From Amycolatopsis taiwanensis DSM 45107 (GTDB lineage: Bacteria; Actinomycetota; Actinomycetes; Mycobacteriales; Pseudonocardiaceae): a DNA stretch of 64,000 nt. Positions 16,108 to 24,405 of the stretch are shown in pieces; within the stretch, counting starts at the first letter, position 1; each line of letters begins with the position of its first letter. A model generated the notes under the pieces. It searched no databases. It was not told the origin of the DNA and saw nothing but the letters and a program-made list of their open reading frames with translations. Position numbers and translations under genes: made by a program. Location: contig NZ_KI912600.1 in assembly GCF_000519205.1 (NCBI RefSeq), forward strand, positions 91,073 through 155,072, written 5' to 3'.

Positions 16108-16193
16108 AGCGAATGCGCTGTGGGCGCGCTCGTCACTTCATTGGGGCCGTCACCGGGCATCACAGATCGCCAAGCCCGATCGGCTGCGTGTCC

Positions 16194-16227
16194 GTCTACA
16201 AGCGACAGCGAGCGGAGAGCTGTAGAC
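16194..16227. terminator. Possible hairpin between convergent genes
   Basis: GTCTACA (16194-16200) and TGTAGAC (16221-16227) form an inverted repeat between the stops of the TetR gene and the minus-strand hypothetical gene, a reasonable place for a shared terminator. The loop is long, so support is modest. Confidence 0.3.
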
Positions 16228-16275
16228 CAGTAGCAGGTTCTCTCGGTAGGGCGGCGTGTCGATCCGACGGACCGA

Positions 16276-16827
16276 TCAGGGGCACGTCCAGCCGTTTCGG
16301 CGTCTCCGTTTGCCGCCTGCGTCCGGCCACTCCATGACCAGTTCTTCCCCGGGAGCGAGCCGCGCCCAACGCTCGGCCACCTGCCGGAGGACGTCGGCAG
16401 CTGCCATCACTCGCAGCTCGTCGACCCGGGCGTCGGGCAATGTCGAGAGCACGTCGCTTGCCGCGGTGCGGACCTGCGCTGTGCTGGTTATTCGTTCGTC
16501 CGCGACTCTGGCCACCAACCCGGCCATCAACTCGGCCCGCTGTAGCCGGTCCGACCGGGCACGGATGGCGGCGGCCGACCGGTCAGCAGCATGCGGCGGG
16601 CGTCGGCCGTCGAGATGTTTCATGCTCTTGAACACCGCGCCCTCGGCGACCGCACCCCAGAACCCGCCGTCCTCGCCGGTCTCGCGTTCCGCCACGAAGT
16701 GCACCAAGTCGTGCGGGACCGCCGAACTGGCGATGCCCTCACTTATTTGATAGCGGACCCCGTCCGATCGTTCGACAACGCAGTAAGCCCGCCTGCCGTC
16801 CACGAGACGGGGGAACCTGACCTTCAC
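16276..16827 (-). CDS. Hypothetical protein
   Basis: GTG at 16827 gives 183 aa; a GTG 11 codons upstream is also possible. The protein starts VKVRFPRLVDGRRAYCVVER with SDGVRYQISEG, a beta-rich N-terminus, and continues as charged helices (SAAAIRARSDRLQRAELMAG, DVLRQVAERWARLAPGEELV), ending in a basic tail GGKRRRRNGW. No signal peptide or membrane segment. Not recognised; the whole frame beyond 16827 upstream has no protein-like composition. Confidence 0.55.
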   Translation of the reverse strand: MKVRFPRLVDGRRAYCVVERSDGVRYQISEGIASSAVPHDLVHFVAERETGEDGGFWGAVAEGAVFKSMKHLDGRRPPHAADRSAAAIRARSDRLQRAELMAGLVARVADERITSTAQVRTAASDVLSTLPDARVDELRVMAAADVLRQVAERWARLAPGEELVMEWPDAGGKRRRRNGWTCP

Positions 16828-17050
16828 CCGACGATTCTGACACGCATGCCCGGATCGCACGCAACCATTTTCAGGCTGTTCCGGGGCCCTCGCGTCTGAT
16901 CGCGTGCACTGCTCCCGCAGTCGCGGTCCACCTGGGCTCGTGCCAGTGTGAAGTACGACGCGCCGCGCACCGGCCCCGTCACCGGAGCCCGACCGGGTCG
17001 GGTTGGCTTGGCTCGGCTCCACGGACCAATACGCAAGACAGGAAGGAATC

Positions 17051-17875
17051 ATGGTTTCCATCCCCACCTTCACGCTCAACAACGGCGTATCAATGCCACA
17101 GCTGGGCTTCGGCGTCTTCCAGATCCCCGACGAGGAGACCACCGCTGCCGTGGCCACCGCTCTGGAGGCCGGCTACCGCAGCATCGACACCGCTGCGGTC
17201 TACGGCAACGAGCGCGGCGTCGGCAGGGCCATCGCCGACTCCGGCATTCCCCGCTCCGAACTGTTCATCACCACCAAGCTGTGGAACGACGACCAGGGTT
17301 ACGACACCGCGCTCCGCGCCTTCGACACCTCCCTGGACAAGCTCGGCCTCGACCACGTCGACCTGTACCTGATCCACTGGCCTACCCCCGCCCGCGACCG
17401 GTACCTGGACACCTGGCGCGCCCTGGAGAAGCTGCTCGCGGACGGCCGCACCCGCGCCATCGGCGTCTCCAACTTCCAGCCCGCCCATCTGAAGCGCCTT
17501 CTGGAGCACACCGGGATTACGCCGGCGGTCAACCAGGTGGAGCTGCATCCCGCCCTCCAGCAACACGAACTGCGTGCCTTCCACGCCGAGCACGGCATCG
17601 CCACCGAGGCCTGGAGCCCGCTCGCCAAGGGAAGGATCCTGGGCGAGGAGGCCATCGTGACAATCGCCAAGGCATACGGCGTGACTCCGGCGCAGGTCGT
17701 GCTGCGCTGGCATCTGCAGACCGGCAACATCGTGATCCCCAAGTCCGCCACCGCCGAACGAATCCGGGAGAACCTCGACGTCTTCGGATTCGAGCTCACC
17801 CAGGCCGACCTGACCGCACTCGCCGCTCTCGACCGGGGCATGCGCACCGGCCCTGATCCCGACACCCTCAACTGA
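17051..17875 (+). CDS. Aldo/keto reductase
   Basis: ATG at 17051 follows GGAAGGA and gives 274 aa. It has the AKR TIM-barrel signature: catalytic Asp and Tyr in DTAAVYGNERGVG, Lys in FITTKLWND, His in LYLIHWPTP, and the phosphate-binding end VIPKSATAERIRENLDVFGF. AKR5-type enzymes such as 2,5-diketo-gluconate reductases are closest in style. The SDR gene follows on the same strand after a hairpin, so both may be read from one promoter with partial termination between. Confidence 0.92.
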   Translation: MVSIPTFTLNNGVSMPQLGFGVFQIPDEETTAAVATALEAGYRSIDTAAVYGNERGVGRAIADSGIPRSELFITTKLWNDDQGYDTALRAFDTSLDKLGLDHVDLYLIHWPTPARDRYLDTWRALEKLLADGRTRAIGVSNFQPAHLKRLLEHTGITPAVNQVELHPALQQHELRAFHAEHGIATEAWSPLAKGRILGEEAIVTIAKAYGVTPAQVVLRWHLQTGNIVIPKSATAERIRENLDVFGFELTQADLTALAALDRGMRTGPDPDTLN

Positions 17876-17883
17876 TCCGCGCA

Positions 17884-17927
17884 GTCCCGGGGGCCTGCCC
17901 GTGATGTCGCAGGGCGGGCCCCGGGAC
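17884..17927 (+). terminator. Long intercistronic hairpin (terminator or attenuator)
   Basis: GTCCCGGGGGCCTGCCC (17884-17900) pairs with GGGCGGGCCCCGGGAC (17912-17927) around an 11-nt loop, one of the strongest stems in the window. It sits 8 bp past the AKR stop and 24 bp before the SDR start. Confidence 0.65.
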
Positions 17928-17950
17928 AACTGCAAGGAGGGCCGCACACC

Positions 17951-18745
17951 ATGCAGATCGATCTTTCCAGCCGGAGCGCCTTGGTCACCGGCTCTACGCA
18001 AGGCATCGGTCATGCCATCGCCGCCGGCCTCGCGCGGGCCGGCGCCCGCGTCGTCGTCAACGGCCGTGGCAGTGAGCGCGTCGCGGACGCCGTCCGGACC
18101 GTGCGTGCCGAGTCCGGCAGCGAGAACGTCGTGGGCGCGCCCGGCGACCTGGCAACAGAGGAGGGCGCCCGCTCCGTATTGGAAGCTGTACCGGCGGTTG
18201 ACATCCTCGTCAACAATCTCGGCATCTTCGGCGCCGCACCGCCCCTGGAGATCGACGACGCCGAGTGGCGCCGCTACTTCGAGGTCAACGTGCTGTCCGC
18301 GGTACGGCTCATCCGCGCCTATCTGCCGGGCATGAAGAAAGACGGCTGGGGGCGCATCCTGAACATCGCGAGCGACTCGGCCGTGGTGATCCCGTCCGAA
18401 ATGATCCACTACGGCATGACGAAGACCTCCCTGCTCGCCATCAGCCGCGGCTTCGCCAAAGACGCCGCCGGAACCGGCGTCACCGTCAATTCCGTGATCG
18501 CCGGACCGACACACACCGGCGGCGTGGAGGACTTCGTCCGTCAACTCGTCGGCGACCAACTGCCCTGGGAGCAGGCGCAGCACGAGTTCATGGTGAAGTA
18601 CCGCCCACAGTCACTGGTCCAACGCCTCATCGAGCCCGAGGAAATCGCCAACCTCGTCGTCTACCTCGCCTCGCCCTACGCGTCCGCCACCACTGGTGGC
18701 GCCGTCCGCGTCGACGGCGGCTATGTCGACTCCATCCTCCCCTGA
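17951..18745 (+). CDS. SDR family oxidoreductase
   Basis: A 264-aa SDR with a CAAGGAGG ribosome site. Motifs: ALVTGSTQGIGHAIAAGLAR, VDILVNNLGIFG, catalytic Ser in NIASDSAVVIP, Tyr-Lys in MIHYGMTKTSLLAISRGFA, and the closing YASATTGGAVRVDGGYVDSI. TGSTxGIG plus NNLGIFG is the subgroup often annotated as 3-oxoacyl-ACP reductase-like. It follows the aldo/keto reductase gene and may share its substrate pathway. The 190 bp after it, down to 18934, are lower in GC and held nothing I could identify. Confidence 0.9.
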   Translation: MQIDLSSRSALVTGSTQGIGHAIAAGLARAGARVVVNGRGSERVADAVRTVRAESGSENVVGAPGDLATEEGARSVLEAVPAVDILVNNLGIFGAAPPLEIDDAEWRRYFEVNVLSAVRLIRAYLPGMKKDGWGRILNIASDSAVVIPSEMIHYGMTKTSLLAISRGFAKDAAGTGVTVNSVIAGPTHTGGVEDFVRQLVGDQLPWEQAQHEFMVKYRPQSLVQRLIEPEEIANLVVYLASPYASATTGGAVRVDGGYVDSILP

Positions 18746-18934
18746 CCGCGGCCCAGCCAACGAAACCGGGCGATCGGCCAGCCTTTTCAGGCGCAGATCC
18801 ATGTCGTTCGTAGTATTGGGAAGTACCCGGTGAAGAAAGATATTCCATGGGCAAGTATTGGTTACTGAAACCGTCTGGAAATACCGCGTTTTCGTATTGA
18901 TGAATGACATGGCGTTCGATGCCGCCACACTTCG

Positions 18935-19207
18935 CTATGGGCTGGGCTTCGAGCCCTGGCGCATGCGGGCGAGTTGCCGCATGACGAGCAGCCCACCGAT
19001 GCCGGGAACCAGGGCCGTCGCCCGCGTGCGGGTGGTTCGGCTCTGGCGGAGGGTGAGGACGATGACGAACAGGTAGGCACATCCGTGCGTGGGGCCGACC
19101 GTGGAGGACAACTGCGGCCAGTGCACGGTGGCCAGATTGGTCAGTAGCACAACCAAGGTGGCAAGCTCCACGCCCGCCGCGATGCGCAGGGCCTGTGGTG
19201 GATTCAT
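18935..19207 (-). CDS. Small DUF3817-like membrane protein
   Basis: ATG at 19207 follows GCGGAGG and gives 90 aa. It has an N-terminal helix RIAAGVELATLVVLLTNLAT, then HWPQLSSTVGPTHGCAYLFV with the conserved GPxHG motif of DUF3817-type proteins, a third helix and a basic tail. In the same frame the reading extends upstream through the conserved element at 19205-19378, so a 148-residue fusion cannot be excluded. It is the last cistron after DJ-1 and DUF2269 genes. Confidence 0.7.
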   Translation of the reverse strand: MNPPQALRIAAGVELATLVVLLTNLATVHWPQLSSTVGPTHGCAYLFVIVLTLRQSRTTRTRATALVPGIGGLLVMRQLARMRQGSKPSP

Positions 19208-19378
19208 TGCTGTTTCCTCCGCGAGTTTGCGCGCGACGGCGATCGTGTCGACGGGGCGCTTCATGAGTGAGCAAGTCACGTCCTCGACGACGGCACCCCG
19301 CCGCCCCGATAGCGGGGCCTGGCGGCGGCGCGCGCGGTGGTCACCGTGATTGCCGCGAGTTGACACAAAGGGTGTCAT
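19205..19378 (-). other. Conserved 174-nt intercistronic element, copy A
   Basis: On the minus strand this segment begins with ATG 3 nt after the DUF2269 stop and ends at the ATG of the DUF3817-like gene. It aligns without a gap to 63176-63349 (plus), with about 128 of 174 identical bases by hand count. As protein it reads MTPFVSTRG, ARRRQAPLSG, then RPVDTIAVARKLAEETA. As RNA it can form a TGACAC/GTGTCA stem at the 5' end, a 6-bp hairpin with CTAT loop (19303-19318), and a stem between 19293-19300 and 19252-19259 that covaries with copy B. The ribosome site of the next gene lies inside its conserved 3' end. Either a small gene, a structured leader, or a mobile intergenic repeat. Confidence 0.65.
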
Positions 19379-19381
19379 GCC

Positions 19382-19858
19382 CTACACCCCCGTCGTGGAG
19401 CCGGGGCGGACGATCATGAGCACGGTGACCGCGGCCCACAGCAGGTTGAACATTCCGGTGTACATGGCCAGCCGCGCCGGCCCGCGTTCATCGGGTCTGG
19501 GGTTCGGGTGCCCTGGGCCCGGTACCGCGGCGAGGATGTGTTGCTGGCGGGGGAGAACCAGCAGCACAAGCACACCGGCGGCGGCCGCGGTCAACGCGAT
19601 CGAGGTGATCAGCCACGCGTCGCCCAGCACGCCGAGGGAGTTCGCGGTGGCGAGCCCGAACACCGGAACCACGATTCCGACCGCGGCGTAGACCCGGCAG
19701 ATCCGGTGCAGGGAGCGCAGAACGGCGAGGTCCCGGCCGGCGTCGGACGCCGCCAGGGTGCGGCGCGCCGTGGCCGGAAACATGCTCGCAGCCACCGTTA
19801 CCGGTCCGATCGCGACAATGGCGGCGAGCACGTGGACCGAGAGCAGGAACTTCGTCAT
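19382..19858 (-). CDS. DUF2269-like integral membrane protein
   Basis: The 158-aa protein has four membrane segments: MTKFLLSVHVLAAIVAIGPV, VYAAVGIVVPVFGLATANSL, WLITSIALTAAAAGVLVLLV and MYTGMFNLLWAAVTVLMIV. The opening with a histidine in the first helix (SVHVLAAI) is typical of DUF2269 and CopD-like small heme or metal related membrane proteins, but no function is known. It lies between the DJ-1 gene (30 bp upstream) and the conserved element, as part of the same minus-strand unit. Confidence 0.75.
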   Translation of the reverse strand: MTKFLLSVHVLAAIVAIGPVTVAASMFPATARRTLAASDAGRDLAVLRSLHRICRVYAAVGIVVPVFGLATANSLGVLGDAWLITSIALTAAAAGVLVLLVLPRQQHILAAVPGPGHPNPRPDERGPARLAMYTGMFNLLWAAVTVLMIVRPGSTTGV

Positions 19859-19888
19859 CGGCGTTCTCCCGCGGACATTCCACCCACC

Positions 19889-20551
19889 TCAGCCGTTGAC
19901 CGTGGGTGCGAGTCCGGTGTTGCGCCAGACGATGCCGCGGCGTTCGTGGGCGAACAACCTCTCTGCGGCATGGGCGATGCGTGGGCCTAGTTCCCGCTCC
20001 AGCAGGTATAGCCCGAGGTCGAGCCCGGAGGTCACGCTCGACGCCGTGACCAGGTCTCCGTCGTCGACCACGCGGGCGTCGATCGCGACGACGCCGGTGG
20101 CGGCCAGACCGTCCAGCCCGAGATGGTGCGTGGTCGCTGGACGGCCCGTGATCAGCCCGGCCATCGCGAGCACCATCGAACCCCCGCACACCGTGGCCAC
20201 GGTCAGGCCGGGGCGGTCGAGGGCCTGCTTGAGCAGGCCGGGCAACGGCGTGTCGAGGGTGCGGGCCAGGATGCCCGGAATGCTGTCGTCCCGCACGTCG
20301 TCTTCTCCTGTGGGGAAGCTACCGGCAGCTCCGGGCACGACGATCAGGTCGGCGCGTTGCGGCTCCAGCCGGGCTGTCGCCGCCAACGACAGCAGGCTCA
20401 TCCCGCTGGGTACCTGACGTGGCCCCTCGGCCGAGACGAGTTCCGCTTCCAGCGTCCCGTCCGTGATCGCACCACCGGCGGCCAGTACCTCGTACGGTGC
20501 GATGGCGTCCAGCGGGTCGAACCCGTCGAACAACACGATTTGCGCGAGCAA
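19889..20551 (-). CDS. DJ-1/PfpI family protein
   Basis: The TTG at 20551 is chosen because GAGGAGGG lies 10 nt upstream and the protein then starts LLAQIVLFDGFDPLDAIAPY, the usual family start; the open frame reaches 20599. The 220-aa protein has the nucleophile elbow VATVCGGSMVLAMAGLITG with the reactive cysteine, HHLGLDGLAATG after it, and SGLDLGLYLLERELGPRIA. Such proteins are isonitrile hydratase or stress-protein relatives. It diverges from a GlxA-type regulator that carries a related domain, which suggests the regulator controls it. Confidence 0.82.
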   Translation of the reverse strand: MLAQIVLFDGFDPLDAIAPYEVLAAGGAITDGTLEAELVSAEGPRQVPSGMSLLSLAATARLEPQRADLIVVPGAAGSFPTGEDDVRDDSIPGILARTLDTPLPGLLKQALDRPGLTVATVCGGSMVLAMAGLITGRPATTHHLGLDGLAATGVVAIDARVVDDGDLVTASSVTSGLDLGLYLLERELGPRIAHAAERLFAHERRGIVWRNTGLAPTVNG

Positions 20552-20729
20552 TCGGATCAATCCCTCCTCGTTGGTGGTGACGCCGACGCTAGTCACCACA
20601 TGCGACTGGTGGAATCGGCTGGATTGCCATATTTCAACGGATTCTCGCCAGGGCTGCTGAACAGCGGATATTCACGAACAACCTGGCCTGTGCCTTGGCG
20701 GCAATGAGCGGAAGACCTATCTTGTTGCC

Positions 20730-21683
20730 ATGCACACCGTGGCCGTGCTCGCCCTGGACAAGGTCATCCCGTTCGATCTGTCCACCCCGATCGAGGTGTT
20801 CACCCGCACCCGGCTGCCCGACCAGCGCCCCGCCTACCGCGTCCGGACCGTCGGCGTCACCCCCACCGTCGACGCCGGAGCATTCACGCTGCAAGCACCG
20901 TGGGGTCTGGACGCCCTCGGTGACGCCGACATGATCATCGTCCCGGGCTGCGCCGATCCCACCGCCCCCGTCCCGGACGACGTTCTCAACGCACTTCGGC
21001 AGGCTGCGGCGCGCGGCACCCGGATCGCCTCGATCTGCGTCGGCGCGTTCGTCCTCGCCGCCACCGGCCTGCTCGACGGGTTGCGCGCGACCACGCACTG
21101 GCTCGCCACCGGCCTGCTCGCCGACCTTCACCCCGCCATCGACGTCGACCCCGACGTCCTTTACGTGGACAACGGGCAGTTCCTCACCTCGGCCGGAGCC
21201 GCGGCGGGCCTGGACCTGTGCCTGCACCTGATCCGCCGTGACCACGGCTCCGCCGTGGCCGCTGATGCCGCCCGGCTGTCCGTCATGCCTCTGGAACGTG
21301 AAGGCGGGCAGGCCCAGTTCATCGTCCACGACCAACCGCCCACCCCACGCGGGTCCGTGCTGGAACCCGTGCTGCAGTGGATGGAGGACAACGCCGCGAA
21401 AGACCTCACCCTCGAAGAAATCGCCGCCCACGCCGGCATGAGCACCCGCACGCTCAATCGCCGGTTCCGCGAGCAAACCGGCACGACACCGCTCCAATGG
21501 CTGCTGCGCAGCCGTATCCGGCAGGCCCAGTACCTGCTCGAAGCCACCGACCACCCCGTCGACCGCATCGCCGCGCAGGTCGGATTCGGCTCACCTACAG
21601 CCTTCCGCGACCGTTTCAAACGGATCGTCGGCACCAACCCACAGACCTACCGCTCGGCCTTCCAGACAGTCACCACAGACTGA
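20730..21683 (+). CDS. GlxA family regulator (DJ-1 domain plus AraC HTH)
   Basis: 317 aa. Residues 1-170 form a DJ-1/PfpI-like domain (VAVLALDKVIPFDLSTPIEV, IASICVGAFVLAATGLLDGL with the elbow cysteine). Residues about 215-310 form the AraC/XylS DNA-binding domain (LTLEEIAAHAGMSTRTLNRR and HPVDRIAAQVGFGSPTAFRD). It is transcribed away from the DJ-1/DUF2269 operon across a 130-bp gap, the usual setting for a local activator. The ligand is unknown. Confidence 0.9.
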   Translation: MHTVAVLALDKVIPFDLSTPIEVFTRTRLPDQRPAYRVRTVGVTPTVDAGAFTLQAPWGLDALGDADMIIVPGCADPTAPVPDDVLNALRQAAARGTRIASICVGAFVLAATGLLDGLRATTHWLATGLLADLHPAIDVDPDVLYVDNGQFLTSAGAAAGLDLCLHLIRRDHGSAVAADAARLSVMPLEREGGQAQFIVHDQPPTPRGSVLEPVLQWMEDNAAKDLTLEEIAAHAGMSTRTLNRRFREQTGTTPLQWLLRSRIRQAQYLLEATDHPVDRIAAQVGFGSPTAFRDRFKRIVGTNPQTYRSAFQTVTTD

Positions 21684-21693
21684 GCCGAAGACC

Positions 21694-22131
21694 TCACGAC
21701 GTTGATACGTCCCGCCCCGGATCGCGGTCGGCGCTGATGCGGCGCAGCAGCGTGTGATGCAACGACGGCCCGCCCACGGCCACCGTGATGGTGAGCGCCA
21801 GCGCGGTGAGCAGCGCCGACCACGAGGTCCAGTGGTCCAGCAATACCTCCAGCCCGATGGCGGCCGCGACGAGCAGGACCTTGGCCACCACCAGGTGGCG
21901 CAGTGGCGGGTGGCCGGCCGTCCGGCCGGTGCGCCGCCGCACGAGGTGGATGATGGGCGGCACGACGAGGACGAGCACGAGCAGGCGCAGGGCGTGCTCC
22001 CATATTGGTCTGTCCCAGCCGAGCGCCCACGCGACGCCGATCGCCAGACCTGCCGCGGTGTAGCCGAGGCGAACCGCCCATGTTTTCGGCGGCCCCGGTC
22101 GTGGCCTCCCGGTTGACGATTCGGTTTGCAT
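21694..22131 (-). CDS. Hypothetical four-span membrane protein
   Basis: ATG at 22131 gives 145 aa; the longer frame upstream is antisense to the MBL gene. Predicted helices: LGYTAAGLAIGVAWALGW, ALRLLVLVLVVPPIIHLV, HLVVAKVLLVAAAIGLEVLL and LLTALALTITVAVGGPSLHH. Charged ends and a histidine pair near the C-terminus. Not recognised. It follows the MBL-fold gene by 53 bp on the same strand and may belong to that TetR-controlled unit. Confidence 0.65.
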   Translation of the reverse strand: MQTESSTGRPRPGPPKTWAVRLGYTAAGLAIGVAWALGWDRPIWEHALRLLVLVLVVPPIIHLVRRRTGRTAGHPPLRHLVVAKVLLVAAAIGLEVLLDHWTSWSALLTALALTITVAVGGPSLHHTLLRRISADRDPGRDVSTS

Positions 22132-22184
22132 GGACACTCCCGAGTTTTCCTCGACACGGTGCCGTCCGGCGGCGCTCGGTGCTG

Positions 22185-23453
22185 TCAGGCGAAGGGGCGG
22201 CCGGCGCGCGCGTAGGACGCGGCGGACCGGTACAGGTTGGTGGCCATCAGACCGGGCTCCGCGTCGGCCCTGGTGTCGTAGAGCCCGGCGACACCTTCGG
22301 CGATCGACGAGTCGCTCGGCTCGGCCTCCAATGCGTAGTCGGCAAGATGGCAGGCCAGCGCCAGGTCGCGAGCGGCCAGTTCGCGGGCTGGGGCCAGCAG
22401 CGCGCGGGCACCACCGGCAAGGTCGGCGATTTCGGTGGCCAACGTGGCGCGGGGCGCGGGTTTGAGTTCGCTGGGACGGCCACTCCACCATCCACCGTAG
22501 TAGCGGATGACATTGCGAACGATGAACTCTGCTTCGTCGTAAACCGGTTGCAGCCAGGGAGAATCCGAGTGCGGAAGTTCGACGCGGCGCACGATGTCCA
22601 CATGCGGTGGGGAGCCGTCTTCCAGCACCGCGAGAGTTCGCTCCACGATCCGGTCGAGCAGGTCTGCGGTTTCCACCAGGACGCGCCGCACCAGCACGGG
22701 GTCGTCCACGATCGGGCCACCGTGGCCCGGGCACAGCGATCGCGCGCCCGTCGCCGCCATCACGCGCAGTCCGCGCGCCCAGTCCCACGGATAGCGTTGG
22801 GCCTTCTGCGGATTCCCAGCGTTGGGCACTCCCCAGATGATGAGGTCGCCGGTGCACAGCACGCCCCGTTCCGGGCAGAAAACCCAGGTGTGGTCGTCTG
22901 TTTCACCGCGGCAGGCGCGTAGTTCGAAGTGGACACCGCCGACGGTGAGGTCCAACTCGTCCTGGTAGTACTGGTTGGGTGGAAGGTCCGGGGTGCCGAA
23001 TCGCAGCTCGGTGCCACCGAAGGTGGGGTCGTCGACCTGGCCGCCGAACTGCCGGCTGTTGATCGCGGTGTTGTGTCGCGGAGTGGCGTCGTACCGGGCG
23101 AAGCGTTCCGCCATCCGGGCCTGGCCGATGATCCGGGGGGTTGGCTGGCCCTCGGTCAGGAACGCGGGCAGCCCGTAGGCGTGGTCGATGTGCCCGTGCG
23201 TGTAGATCGCGGTGTGGACGCTTCGGGTGGTCCGGGTCCGCAGCCGCTCGGCGAGTTGCGGGGAGAACAGCCGGGTTCCGGAGTCCACGAGCACCAGCCC
23301 ATCGTCAGTGGCGAAGGCGGTCACGCCCGAGCCGAGGGAGGTGAACCAGGTGTCGGTGGCGACCTGGACCGGGCCGCCCGTCCAGAAGAACTTCGCTTCC
23401 CTCGGGTCCTCGTCGCCGTGGTGGAGCCAAGCCTCGGTGGGGTTGTCGGTCAT
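22185..23453 (-). CDS. MBL-fold alkylsulfatase-like hydrolase
   Basis: ATG at 23453 gives 422 aa. The metallo-beta-lactamase motif is AIYTHGHIDHAYGLPAFLTE; further ligands are in CRGETDDHTWVF, VLCTGDLIIW and CPGHGGPIVDD. After residue about 290 an alpha-helical part resembles the alkylsulfatase dimerisation domain (VYDEAEFIVRNVIRYYGGWW followed by SGRPSELKP). Such enzymes cleave alkyl sulfates or related esters. The TetR gene lies 29 bp upstream on the same strand, making a regulator-enzyme-membrane protein unit. Confidence 0.82.
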   Translation of the reverse strand: MTDNPTEAWLHHGDEDPREAKFFWTGGPVQVATDTWFTSLGSGVTAFATDDGLVLVDSGTRLFSPQLAERLRTRTTRSVHTAIYTHGHIDHAYGLPAFLTEGQPTPRIIGQARMAERFARYDATPRHNTAINSRQFGGQVDDPTFGGTELRFGTPDLPPNQYYQDELDLTVGGVHFELRACRGETDDHTWVFCPERGVLCTGDLIIWGVPNAGNPQKAQRYPWDWARGLRVMAATGARSLCPGHGGPIVDDPVLVRRVLVETADLLDRIVERTLAVLEDGSPPHVDIVRRVELPHSDSPWLQPVYDEAEFIVRNVIRYYGGWWSGRPSELKPAPRATLATEIADLAGGARALLAPARELAARDLALACHLADYALEAEPSDSSIAEGVAGLYDTRADAEPGLMATNLYRSAASYARAGRPFA

Positions 23454-23482
23454 CGTGTCTGCTCCTTCGCGTGCGCTGCCCG

Positions 23483-24133
23483 TCAGGTCCGGGCCGATCC
23501 GGCGTCGGTTACCGGTGCGGTCAGCAGACCGGTTACCGCGTCGATCAGCGCCAGCGCGACCGGTTCGAGATCGGGACGTTCCGTCTTGGACATCGCGGTG
23601 CCCTGCCGTTCGAGGTCGGCGAGCGCCGCAACGATCAACTGACCGGCCCACTGGACGCGCGCCCGGGTTCGGGGTTGAGAGAGGGCCGGGAGCCGGTCGG
23701 CGACCAGGCGTCCCACCGCGACCGCGTCCTCGAGCCCGCCGATCTCCGGCAGCGCGGTTACGTCGCGGCCAATGTATTCCAGAACCGCGTCGAGAAAGCG
23801 GACGTAGTGACTCCCGGGTTCGGTCGCCTGTTCGGCCAGCGGCCGCACCAGTACTTCGACCAGGTGCCACGGCTCGGAAAGCCGCCCGGCATCCTCCGCG
23901 AGTTTGACCAGCTCTCTGCGGCGTGCGTCGATCACCTCCAGGCGGTGGTCGAAGATCGCCCTGATCAGCGCGCGCTTGGTGGTGAAGTGGTACTTCGCCG
24001 CCGCGGTGTTGCGCTGTCCGGCCGCGGCGCTGATCTGGCGCAGCGAGGTGGCATCGATCCCCTGCGTCGCGAACAGGCGCTCCGCGGTGCACAGGATCCG
24101 TTCTCGGGTCGACATCTCCATGGTTACCAACAT
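23483..24133 (-). CDS. TetR family transcriptional regulator
   Basis: Up to 216 aa from ATG 24133; ATGs at 24121 and 24115 are equally possible. The HTH region is TRERILCTAERLFATQGIDA, SLRQISAAAGQRNTAAAKYH, FTTKRALIRAIFDHR. The NTAAAKYHF form is typical of a TetR subgroup controlling lipid or ester catabolism. It heads the operon with the MBL enzyme. Two identical-core palindromes upstream (24206-24262) fit autoregulation. Confidence 0.85.
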   Translation of the reverse strand: MLVTMEMSTRERILCTAERLFATQGIDATSLRQISAAAGQRNTAAAKYHFTTKRALIRAIFDHRLEVIDARRRELVKLAEDAGRLSEPWHLVEVLVRPLAEQATEPGSHYVRFLDAVLEYIGRDVTALPEIGGLEDAVAVGRLVADRLPALSQPRTRARVQWAGQLIVAALADLERQGTAMSKTERPDLEPVALALIDAVTGLLTAPVTDAGSART

Positions 24134-24205
24134 GTCCGGTCGTGGTCGTTGTCAGATCCGCTCGTCGGCGCGCGATACTCGTGCCCTGCGCGACATCCAC
24201 CATTA

Positions 24206-24272
24206 AACCACGTGGTTGAAAGATGTCCACCCTTGGGAAGGCTAACATTAAACCAGGTGGTTGTACACCTGG
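24206..24272. promoter_or_regulatory. TetR operators with ATTAAACCA..TGGTTG core
   Basis: AACCACGTGGTT (24206-24217) and AACCAGGTGGTT (24251-24262) share the flanks CATTA and G. The second is overlapped by another inverted repeat, CCAGGTG-N6-CACCTGG (24253-24272). They precede the TetR/MBL operon. Confidence 0.65.
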
Positions 24273-24405
24273 TGGACACGTTGCTGCTGAGAGGGTAAGA
24301 CGGGTGCCGCTAACGCCGTAGCGTGATCAACCTGCCCAGTCGGGGGGGCAAAATGGGACCATTTGGGCACCACGCCTGGCGAAATGGCGTGAAAAGGAGC
24401 GTGCT

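Noticed and set aside
19205-19378. Known riboswitch such as SAM-IV, guanidine or TPP
   Set aside because: Conserved motifs of those classes could not be matched; position inside operons also argues against it.
22132-22857. Extended 387-aa frame for the membrane protein at 21694
   Set aside because: The upstream part is antisense to the MBL hydrolase and Arg/Pro-rich; the protein-like part starts at ATG 22131.
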